From CAVQBJ01 sp963819075 (GTDB lineage Bacteria; Actinomycetota; Thermoleophilia; Solirubrobacterales; Solirubrobacteraceae): a stretch of DNA of 64,000 nt. This document shows positions 58,013-64,000 of the stretch, piece by piece. Each line of letters begins with the position of its first letter. The stretch's first letter is position 1. Below the pieces are notes generated by a model. It was not told where the DNA came from, did no database searches, and saw nothing but the letters and a program-made list of their open reading frames with translations. The DNA is taken from NCBI GenBank assembly GCA_963819075.1, contig CAWFUP010000004.1, forward strand, positions 744,001-808,000, read 5' to 3'. A program made the translations under genes and the position numbers.

Positions 58013-58708
58013 TCAGGACACTCCCGTCGCGGCGTCGCGAAGGCGCCGCGCCGTCAGCGGGTCGTTCGTGATCAGCCCATCGACGCCAAGCTCGACCAGG
58101 CGGCGCAGCTCGCCCTCGCGGTCGGGCGTCCATGCGTACACGCGCCCACCGGCAGCGTGAACGGCCTCGACGAGCGGCGCGTCCACGAAGCGACGTTCGA
58201 CGCACACCGCCGAGCAGCCGCCCTCGGAGACCGCCCAGCACGCCGCGTGTCGCACGCGAGCGCGCGCCCGCCCCGTTGCCGACTCGCACGGGCCAGACCG
58301 GGCGTCGGGGTGATCGCCGCGCCGCGCCGGCAGCGTCCACGCCGCGAGCGCACCGCCGGCCCTCGCCGCCTCGACCGCCGGGCCCAGCTCGCCGCACACG
58401 ATCGTGCGCGGGCCGAGCGCGCGCTCGGCGAGCGCCGCCCCGAGCCCGAGGGCCGCGTCGGCCCGCTTGAGATCGGCGAGGAGCCGCGGGCCGTCGTCAC
58501 CGGCGAGCAACGCCAGCGCCTCCTGGAGCGACAGCGCGTCGGCGGCGCCCGCGGCACGGTCGTCGTGAGCGACGACGAGACGCGTCCCGGCGAGCGCGAC
58601 GTCGAGCTCGACGCGCTCGGCGCCGCTCGCGAGCGCCGTGCGCAAGGCGGCGAGCACCGCCGGGCGACGAGCGCGACGCGGCGGGCGGTGGTGGGCGACG
58701 ATCTCCAT
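58013..58708 (-). CDS. Glycerophosphodiester phosphodiesterase-like protein (GDPD, divergent)
   Basis: A 231-residue protein with the GDPD TIM-barrel pattern. It has VAHHRPPRRARRPAVLAALR at the N-terminus, GAERVELDVALAGTRLVVAHDD (metal ELD and second His), LLADLKRADAALGLGAAL, RTIVCGELGPAVEAARAGGA, and GRVYAWTPDREGELRRLVEL with DGLITNDP at the end. The usual HRG...PENT start is altered: the Glu-Asn-Thr triplet after the first His is missing, which removes one expected metal ligand. It is shorter than typical UgpQ (about 250). Activity is therefore uncertain. ATG 58708 is used. Confidence 0.72.
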   Translation of the reverse strand: MEIVAHHRPPRRARRPAVLAALRTALASGAERVELDVALAGTRLVVAHDDRAAGAADALSLQEALALLAGDDGPRLLADLKRADAALGLGAALAERALGPRTIVCGELGPAVEAARAGGALAAWTLPARRGDHPDARSGPCESATGRARARVRHAACWAVSEGGCSAVCVERRFVDAPLVEAVHAAGGRVYAWTPDREGELRRLVELGVDGLITNDPLTARRLRDAATGVS

Positions 58709-58756
58709 CAGGCTCTGGCTCGGGGTCGTCCGCGACCCTTCGCCAGAGCCCGGTAA

Positions 58757-58830
58757 TCGGGGCGCCCGGATTTGAACCGGGGACCTCACCGACCCGAACG
58801 GTGCGCGCTACCAGGCTGCGCCACGCCCCG
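58757..58830 (-). tRNA. tRNA-Pro (CGG)
   Basis: A 74-base cloverleaf. The acceptor stem CGGGGCG/CGCCCCG is followed by discriminator A. The D arm is GCGC-AGCCTGGTA-GCGC, the anticodon arm CACCG-TTCGGGT-CGGTG with anticodon CGG, and the T arm CCCGG-TTCAAAT-CCGGG. All stems pair fully. CCA is not encoded. Confidence 0.95.
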
Positions 58831-58886
58831 AGTGAAGGCGTGGAGTATCCCACAGTCGTCCGGGCGACCCCGGGGTCGCCCGGCCG

Positions 58887-60680
58887 TCAGCGCTGGGCCG
58901 AGGGAAGCAGCCCGGCGCCGGTCTGGCCGACGTGCGCGACCGCGCTACCGACGCCCGTCACCAGCCCCCCGGCGCTCGTGACCGCACCCCCGGCCGCGCC
59001 CGTCGCGGCGGCCACCGTGTTTCCCGCCACGTTGCCGGCCGCCGCGACCACCGGAGCGGCGACCTGCCCGACCGGCGCGGTCGCCGGCGTCGAAGCGGTG
59101 ACCGACTGGACCGCACCGGCGGCCACCGTGGCGCCGCCCCGAACGGCGGACCCGGCCGCCGAGCCGACCTGGGTCACGGCGCTGCCGACGCTCGTGACCG
59201 CGCCACCGGCGCTCGTCGCGGCCTGGCCGGCGGCGCCCACGACGCTTCCGCCCACGCCCCGGGCCGTGGGGGCGTTCGACGCCGGGCCGCCGGCGGCGGG
59301 CGTGACCGGCGCCGATGCCGTTGCGCTGCCGCCTGTCGCGGTCCGGTCGAGGCTTCGCGGTGCCGGCGTGCTCGGGCTGGCGGCGCTCGCGGCGGACGAA
59401 CGCACCACGGACGACGCGGGTCCGGCAGAGGACGGGGTGGACGACGACGGGCTCGGTGGGCGGCCGGCCGGGCCAAGGGTGCGCCGAGGCAGCCCACCCG
59501 GGGTGGTCGCGAGCGGCAGCCGGCGGCGCGAAGCCGATGCGCGCCGCGTCCGAGCCGCGACGGCCGCTTGCGGTGTGCGAACGCCGCGCACCCGAACGGA
59601 GAGCGTGGCGTGCCGCGCCACCACCGGCACCGACACCACGCGTCGGTGCGCTACCTGCCCGCCGGGCCGGTGACCGGCGTGGCCAGAGCCGGTGTGCGAC
59701 GCGCCGGTGCCCAGGCCCGCGCCGACCGCGATGCCGACCGACGCGACCACCACGCCAACCGCCGTCCAAGCGGGCCAATCCGGAATGGCGCCCGACGGCG
59801 CGAGTCCGCCCGCCGGCCCGGCAGCGCCGGGGAACGACGCTCGCACCGACCAGACGACGCGCCGCAGCCCGACCGGGACCGGCAGCAACGCGGCGAGGCG
59901 GCGTGGGATCGTTCCCGGCTCGAGCGTCAGACCGGCGCGGCGGGCATGCACGCGACAGGCGCCGCAGTGCGATACGTGCGACCCGATTCGGACCCGCTCG
60001 CCACGCCCGAGCCCGCGCGTCTCGGCCGCGGTGATGAGCGACTGCACCCGCACGCAGCGCATCCCGCTCGAGAGATCGTCGTACTCGTCGCTCAGGCGGG
60101 CGTGCGCGCGCGCGAGACCACCCTCAACCTCGCGGCGACCGAGGTGCAGGCGCTCGCCGATCTCGCGCAGCGAGAGCCCCTCGAGCTCGCGCAGGACGAC
60201 GAGCTCGCGCTCGAGCGCCGTCAGGCTGGCAAAGGCGTGGCGAAGGTCGTCCAGCCGCGTCTTGGCATCCACGGCAGCCGGGGGCCCCGGCTGCGGGGCG
60301 ACGATCGTCGCCTCGCAGCCGTCGTAGGAGACCTCGGACGCACCGCGGCTGCGACGGTGGTGGTCGATGCACGCGTTGCGCGCGATCTCGTACAGCCACG
60401 GCTGGACGGCGATCGGCTGGCTCGTGCCCCGCATACGGCGCAGCGCCGACAGGAACACATCCTGGGTGACGTCCTCCGCGCGGCCGCGGTCGTGTACGTG
60501 ACGGTAGGCGTAGGCGACGATCCGGCGCCGGTAGCGCTCGTACAGGCGGGCGAAGGCGGCGTCGTCGCCGCGGCGAACCGCCGCCACGAGCGCCGCGTCG
60601 TCGTCGCCCCGGGCGGGCGCGCGACGGCCGGCGAAGCGTGCCGCCCGTGCCGATGCGGTGAGCGATGTCACCCGTGCCAA
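58887..60680 (-). CDS. ECF sigma factor fused to zinc-finger/membrane anti-sigma region
   Basis: A 597-residue protein of the same design as the one at 10595-12142. Region 2 (RIVAYAYRHVHDRGRAEDVT, QDVFLSALRRM) and region 4 (LTALERELVVLRELEG, SLREIGERLHLGRREVEGGL) are followed by HxxxCxxC (HVSHCGAC), one helix (AWTAVGVVVASVGIAVGAGL) near residues 300-320, and about 270 residues rich in Ala, Gly, Thr, Val and Ser. The exported tail carries a repetitive AGGAVTSVGSAVTQVGSA-type pattern. TTG 60680 has AGGGG upstream; GTG 60671 is an alternative. Its start is separated from the divergent HTH gene by 197 bases. Confidence 0.85.
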   Translation of the reverse strand: MARVTSLTASARAARFAGRRAPARGDDDAALVAAVRRGDDAAFARLYERYRRRIVAYAYRHVHDRGRAEDVTQDVFLSALRRMRGTSQPIAVQPWLYEIARNACIDHHRRSRGASEVSYDGCEATIVAPQPGPPAAVDAKTRLDDLRHAFASLTALERELVVLRELEGLSLREIGERLHLGRREVEGGLARAHARLSDEYDDLSSGMRCVRVQSLITAAETRGLGRGERVRIGSHVSHCGACRVHARRAGLTLEPGTIPRRLAALLPVPVGLRRVVWSVRASFPGAAGPAGGLAPSGAIPDWPAWTAVGVVVASVGIAVGAGLGTGASHTGSGHAGHRPGGQVAHRRVVSVPVVARHATLSVRVRGVRTPQAAVAARTRRASASRRRLPLATTPGGLPRRTLGPAGRPPSPSSSTPSSAGPASSVVRSSAASAASPSTPAPRSLDRTATGGSATASAPVTPAAGGPASNAPTARGVGGSVVGAAGQAATSAGGAVTSVGSAVTQVGSAAGSAVRGGATVAAGAVQSVTASTPATAPVGQVAAPVVAAAGNVAGNTVAAATGAAGGAVTSAGGLVTGVGSAVAHVGQTGAGLLPSAQR

Positions 60681-60813
60681 ACGAGAAACCCCTTGACCTC
60701 CGACCGACCCTGAGAATCCATTTTACCCCGTTCGGCGCGACCCAAAACGCTTCGTGCGGGGCCGGCGGACTACGACAGCTGCGCAAATGCCGCATTCGCG
60801 GAGCACGTTGCGG

Positions 60814-60842
60814 TTGAGTTTGTCCGCTCGTGGCGGTATACG
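60814..60842 (+). promoter_or_regulatory. Housekeeping-type promoter of the small HTH gene
   Basis: TTGAGT (60814-60819), a 17-base spacer and TATACG (60837-60842) form a good primary-sigma promoter, about 36 bases before ATG 60878. It is the clearest -35/-10 pair in the window. The rest of the 60681-60877 gap shows no other feature. Confidence 0.65.
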
Positions 60843-60877
60843 TAGGCCACGATGTAAAGCGAACAGGAGGACTGCCG

Positions 60878-61060
60878 ATGCCCAATCACCTCACGCCCAC
60901 TGAGCTGGCACGCGAAGCCGGACTCGGGCGCAGGGAAGTGATCTCCAAGTGCATGGAGCTCGGGGTACCGATCTTCCAGGGACGCATCGACAAGAGCTTG
61001 TTCATGACGAGCATCCAGGTCTCGTCTTCGCAGTCGCAGCCGACACCGGTGAAGGCGTAG
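60878..61060 (+). CDS. Small helix-turn-helix protein, 60 residues
   Basis: A short cytosolic protein: LTPTELAREAGLGRREVISK followed by CMELGVPIFQGRIDKSLFMT, then a Ser/Gln tail. The first part fits a MerR/excisionase-like or IF2-N-type helix-turn-helix that reads small DNA or RNA sites. ATG 60878 has GGAGG seven bases upstream and a good promoter 36 bases upstream, so it is probably well expressed. A strong hairpin follows. It stands alone, divergent from the tethered sigma factor. Its function is unknown; a DNA-binding regulator is the best guess. Confidence 0.7.
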   Translation: MPNHLTPTELAREAGLGRREVISKCMELGVPIFQGRIDKSLFMTSIQVSSSQSQPTPVKA

Positions 61061-61114
61061 GACGGCAGACAGACGCCGCGCGACTCGACCGGCCGTAGCT
61101 GCCGCTACGGACTC

Positions 61115-61145
61115 GCGGGCTGCGCCAGATCGCTGGCGCACCCGC
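61115..61145 (+). terminator. Strong hairpin after the small HTH gene
   Basis: GCGGGCTGCGCCAG pairs with CTGGCGCACCCGC around an ATCG loop, with one bulged base. A smaller hairpin, CCGTAG/CTACGG, lies just before it at about 61093-61110. No T-run follows. Confidence 0.55.
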
Positions 61146-61216
61146 GACCGCACCGCCTCGGCCGCGCGCCGCAGAGGTGGCTCCCCGTGGAGGTGGCGCG
61201 GGCCGCCTCGCTCAAT

Positions 61217-61222
61217 TAGCAT
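61217..61222 (+). promoter_or_regulatory. Candidate -10 box for the acyl-CoA synthetase gene
   Basis: TAGCAT lies 57 bases before ATG 61280. This leaves a short leader that carries GAGGAGAG (61267-61274) as SD, so here the start is of the classical type. Confidence 0.35.
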
Positions 61223-61279
61223 GTCGGCGCACGCGTCGGTGCTCGACGCGTACCCAGAGGTTCTACGAGGAGAGCATGG

Positions 61280-63121
61280 ATGGAAGCGGTAACGACAGCG
61301 CCGAGCACGGCGAGCGGTGAGGCGTCCGTGCATGAGTCCACCGGTTCGCGCACCATCGCCGACCTGCTGGCTCGGGCCGCGGAGAAGTACGCGGAGCGTC
61401 CAGCGGTTCGCGTCAAGCGCGACGGCGCGTGGCACAGCGTGACGTTCGGCGAGGTCGGCGAGATCGTCAGCGAGATCGGCCGCGGCATGATCGACCTCGG
61501 CATCGAGCGGGGCGAGCGCGTGTGCGTCCTCGGCTCCACGCGCGCCGAGTGGACGTACGCCGACTTCGCGATCGCGTCGATCGGGGCCGTCAAGGTGCCG
61601 ATCTACCCGACCAACTCGCCCGAGGAGTGCGAGTGGGTGGCCGGGAACTCCGAGGCCGTCGCCGTCATCTGCGAGGACCGCGCGCAGCTGGACAAGATTC
61701 GCGAGGTGCGAGGGCGGCTCCCGCATCTGCGCCACCTGATCGTGATCGACGCCGCCGACGCGGGGAACGACACCATCGCCATCGAGGATCTGCGCAAGCG
61801 CGGCGGCAGCCGCGGCCTCGCCGAGCTCGCCGCGCGCTACGACGCCGTCCGACCCGAGGACCCCTACACGTTCATCTACACGTCCGGGACCACCGGGCCG
61901 CCGAAGGGCTGCGTGCTGTCGCACAGCAACTACCGCGACGTGCTCGACATGTGCCATCAGGCCGACGCCACGCGCGGCAGTGAGGTCACGTACCTGTTCC
62001 TGCCGCTTGCCCATGCCTTCGCGCTACTCATCCAGCTGCTGTCCTTCGACGGCGGCGGGACGCTCGCGTACTGGGGCGGCGACGCCACGAACATCGTGCC
62101 CGAGCTGCAGGAGGTCCGGCCGAGCTACTTCCCCTCGGTGCCGCGGATCTTCGAGAAGATCTATGCGCTCGCCACCGACGCGGTCGAAAAGGCGCCGCCC
62201 GAGCAGCGCAAGCAGTTCAGGCGCGCGATCGAGGTCGGCCTGACCGTGCGCGACCGGCAGATGCGCGGCGAGCCGGTGCCGAGCGAGCTGCAGACGGAGT
62301 TCGACCAGGCCGAGACGCTCCTCTACGAGCGGGTGCGCTCGCTGTTCGGCGGTCAGATCCGCCAGGCCGTGACCGGTGCGGCTCCGATCGCCCGCGAGAT
62401 CCTCGAGTTCTTCTACGCGTGTGGCGTGCCCGTGCTCGAGGGCTACGGGATGACCGAGACGGCGACGGTGGCCACGTATTCCACGCCCGAGCACCACCGC
62501 TTCGGCACCGTGGGCCGGCCCCTGCCGGGCTGCGAGGTACGCATCGCGCCCGACGGCGAGATCCTCATCCGCGGCGGCAACATCTTCGGCGGCTACTACA
62601 AGAACGATGAGGCGAGCTTCGGCGCCGTCGTCGACGGGTGGCTGCACACGGGCGACCTCGGATCGCTCGACCAGGACGGCTACCTCTCGATCACCGGCCG
62701 CAAGAAGGACATCATCATCACGGCGGGCGGCAAGAACCTCACGCCGGCCAACCTCGAGAACGACATGAAGCAGGTCCGGTGGGTGTCACAGGCCATCATG
62801 CATGGTGACCGCCGGCCCTACCCGGTGATGCTCATCACGCTCGATGAGGAGGAGATCGGCGCCTGGGCCCGCGAACGCGGCCTGCCCGAGGATTTCGCGA
62901 CGCTGTCCTCGCACCCGGAGGTGCACGCGCTCATCGCGGCCGAGCTCGACCGCGCCAACTCGCGCTACGCCAAGGTCGAGCAGGTCAAGAAGTTCGTGCT
63001 CCTCGATCACGACCTCTCCCAGGAGGGCGGCGAGCTCACGCCGACGCTGAAGGTAAAGCGCAACGTCGTGAACGAGAAGTACGGCGAGCTGTTCGACGCG
63101 CTCTACGACAGCGGAGCGTAG
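61280..63121 (+). CDS. Long-chain acyl-CoA synthetase (FadD15-like)
   Basis: A 613-residue AMP-forming ligase that activates fatty acids as CoA thioesters. The AMP-binding core is YTFIYTSGTTGPPKGCVLSH (about residues 197-216), VLEGYGMTETATVATYSTPE (about 385), GWLHTGDLGSLDQDGYLSIT, and GRKKDIIITAGGKNLTPANL with the hinge and C-terminal lysine region (ELTPTLKVKRNVVNEKYGEL). Short N-terminal extra residues precede ADLLARAAEKYAERPAVRVK. The order and lengths match the mycobacterial FadD15 type. ATG 61280 has GAGGAGAG upstream. An overlapping ATG at 61276 is out of frame. Confidence 0.94.
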   Translation: MEAVTTAPSTASGEASVHESTGSRTIADLLARAAEKYAERPAVRVKRDGAWHSVTFGEVGEIVSEIGRGMIDLGIERGERVCVLGSTRAEWTYADFAIASIGAVKVPIYPTNSPEECEWVAGNSEAVAVICEDRAQLDKIREVRGRLPHLRHLIVIDAADAGNDTIAIEDLRKRGGSRGLAELAARYDAVRPEDPYTFIYTSGTTGPPKGCVLSHSNYRDVLDMCHQADATRGSEVTYLFLPLAHAFALLIQLLSFDGGGTLAYWGGDATNIVPELQEVRPSYFPSVPRIFEKIYALATDAVEKAPPEQRKQFRRAIEVGLTVRDRQMRGEPVPSELQTEFDQAETLLYERVRSLFGGQIRQAVTGAAPIAREILEFFYACGVPVLEGYGMTETATVATYSTPEHHRFGTVGRPLPGCEVRIAPDGEILIRGGNIFGGYYKNDEASFGAVVDGWLHTGDLGSLDQDGYLSITGRKKDIIITAGGKNLTPANLENDMKQVRWVSQAIMHGDRRPYPVMLITLDEEEIGAWARERGLPEDFATLSSHPEVHALIAAELDRANSRYAKVEQVKKFVLLDHDLSQEGGELTPTLKVKRNVVNEKYGELFDALYDSGA

Positions 63122-63202
63122 ACGGCGCGGGTGAGCGGATCGGCCCGCTCGCTCGCGGACGCTAGCGTGTAGCGGACACCGCACCCGTCCGCACCCGGCG
63201 AC

Positions 63203-63679
63203 ATGCGCACCGATCCCACCGATACCGGCGGCCTGTTCCTCAGGCGCCGCCCCGGCACCGCCCCGATCCACTACCCGGCTCTGCCGAAGGAGGGATCGCC
63301 GCGGCGGCAGCGCTTCGACGCGCTGCTCGCGTTCGCGCTGCTCGCGCTCATGACGTTCATCAACCTGCTGTTCTGGGGGCCGATCCCGGTCGCCTGGCTG
63401 TGGATCGCGGCCCAGGTCCAGTACCGCACGTCGAGCCTCGGAACGGCGCTACTCGTTGCCTTCACGGGCCTTCTCGCCACGCTGTTCGGTGCGCTCATGC
63501 TCGAGAAGCGCCTCGATCACGCCTGGATCCTTGTGCGGCGCGCCGCCGGGCACGACCAGCGCACCGGCATGATCGGGCGCATCTTCGCCACCACCGCGAT
63601 CATCGGCGCCCTCGCCTTCGGCCTGTGGTTCATCGTCATCCACGGCCCCGCGCCGACCGTGCCCCCCGCGGGCTCCTGA
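63203..63679 (+). CDS. Small membrane protein of unknown function
   Basis: A 158-residue protein with a polar N-terminus (RTDPTDTGGLFLRRRPGTAP) and three to four hydrophobic segments: FDALLAFALLALMTFINLLF, PVAWLWIAAQVQY, LGTALLVAFTGLLATLFGAL and IFATTAIIGALAFGLWFIVI. LDHAWILVRRAAGHDQRTG between the last two is a basic loop. I do not recognise the family. It lies between the acyl-CoA synthetase and the aminotransferase, 22 bases before the latter, with which it may share a transcript. Confidence 0.65.
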   Translation: MRTDPTDTGGLFLRRRPGTAPIHYPALPKEGSPRRQRFDALLAFALLALMTFINLLFWGPIPVAWLWIAAQVQYRTSSLGTALLVAFTGLLATLFGALMLEKRLDHAWILVRRAAGHDQRTGMIGRIFATTAIIGALAFGLWFIVIHGPAPTVPPAGS

Positions 63680-63701
63680 GCAACGGGACGGGTACGGCAG
63701 G

Positions 63702-64000
63702 GTGGGACTGCTCGACCACTACCGGCAGTTCGAGGGTCTCTCCGAGGAGGAGGTCAACGCGCGCAAGCGCGCCGAGGCGCGTGCCCGTCGCCGCCAGGCC
63801 CTCGAGCGTCTGCCCCCACTCGATCTGTCGATCACGACGTGGCCGGCGCTGCCGCCGCACGCGGTCGTCAACGCCGTCACGTATGCCGCCCGCCGCGGGC
63901 TGCACCGCTACCCGCAGGAGCGCGCCCCCGAGCTTCGCAGCGAGCTCGCGCATCGTCACCGGTGCGAGCCGGGCCAGATCGCCATCGGGCCCGGAGCGGC
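63702..64000 (+). CDS. PLP-dependent aminotransferase, N-terminal part (3' end outside window)
   Basis: The window ends 99 codons into the gene. VGLLDHYRQFEGLSEEEVNA leads to LPPLDLSITTWPALPPHAVV and then AVTYAARRGLHRYPQERAPE followed by LRSELAHRHRCEPGQIAIGP, the typical N-terminus of class I/II aminotransferases of the histidinol-phosphate/aspartate type (the yP....eLr..la...gv.p..i..g.Ga start). GTG 63702 is the only good start after the previous stop at 63679. The substrate is not decided; the PLP lysine lies beyond the window. Confidence 0.75.
   Translation, partial: MGLLDHYRQFEGLSEEEVNARKRAEARARRRQALERLPPLDLSITTWPALPPHAVVNAVTYAARRGLHRYPQERAPELRSELAHRHRCEPGQIAIGPGA

Noticed and set aside
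1..64000. Prophage, transposon or integrated element
   Set aside because: No integrase, transposase, phage structural gene or target-site duplication was recognised, and the one tRNA gene has no nearby partial copy.

Overview
The window is a strongly G+C-rich bacterial chromosome segment. I infer an actinobacterium, most likely of the class Thermoleophilia (Solirubrobacterales group). The reasons are dense GC-rich coding, many GTG and TTG starts, numerous 4-base stop/start overlaps, many starts preceded at 6-9 bases by a TAnnnT box with no ribosome binding site (leaderless transcripts), and two ECF sigma factors fused to their own zinc-finger/membrane anti-sigma region. This is inference from gene content, not a database match. 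No insertion sequence, phage, CRISPR array or rRNA was seen. One tRNA (Pro, anticodon CGG) is present.

Layout. (1) 1-3972: biotin operon bioB (3' part), bioF, bioD, bioA. (2) 3917-8548: GerW/YtfJ-like protein and rubredoxin (minus strand), a Nudix hydrolase, an SDR protein, an LpxL-like acyltransferase and a nucleotide-sugar epimerase. (3) 8557-12142: GH15 glucoamylase/trehalase-type enzyme divergent from a membrane-tethered ECF sigma factor. (4) 12333-49998: a very large surface-polysaccharide locus. It holds a degenerate-GGDEF membrane protein, eleven glycosyltransferase genes, two NodB deacetylases, a Wzx flippase, two Wzy/ligase-like polymerases, a Wzz-like protein, a WbaP/ExoY-type initiating sugar-phosphate transferase, a Wzm/Wzt ABC exporter with a carbohydrate-binding Wzt tail, two CelD-type GNAT proteins, two methyltransferases, an OafA-type acyltransferase, and a fused ATP-grasp/FAD oxidoreductase. 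An MBL-fold hydrolase sits inside it. (5) 50002-55790: envelope and secreted proteins (a small anchored protein, an LPXTG protein, a penicillin-acylase-family hydrolase, a coiled-coil secreted protein, a PF03640-type repeat protein) plus a thioesterase. (6) 55930-64000: enoyl-CoA hydratase, methyltransferase, VOC protein, GDPD-like phosphodiesterase, tRNA-Pro, the second membrane-tethered ECF sigma factor, a 60-residue HTH protein, a long-chain acyl-CoA synthetase, a small membrane protein and the 5' end of an aminotransferase gene.

How it works together (inference). The polysaccharide locus could build a glycan on undecaprenyl phosphate. The initiating transferase at 28110-28730 adds the first sugar and the GT2/GT4 enzymes extend the chain. 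Methyl, acyl and possibly amino-acyl groups are added by the methyltransferases, OafA, CelD and ATP-grasp proteins. Export would use either the Wzx/Wzy/Wzz route or the Wzm/Wzt route, and both are encoded here. The locus breaks into short divergent blocks, many with leaderless-type promoters.

Most unusual points: the ATP-grasp/FAD oxidoreductase fusion, the array of GC-rich hairpin repeats at 23481-23959 followed by a duplicated gene start, a perfect 15-base inverted repeat at 50446-50494, the two self-tethered sigma factors, and a frameshifted GT2 gene near 19235.
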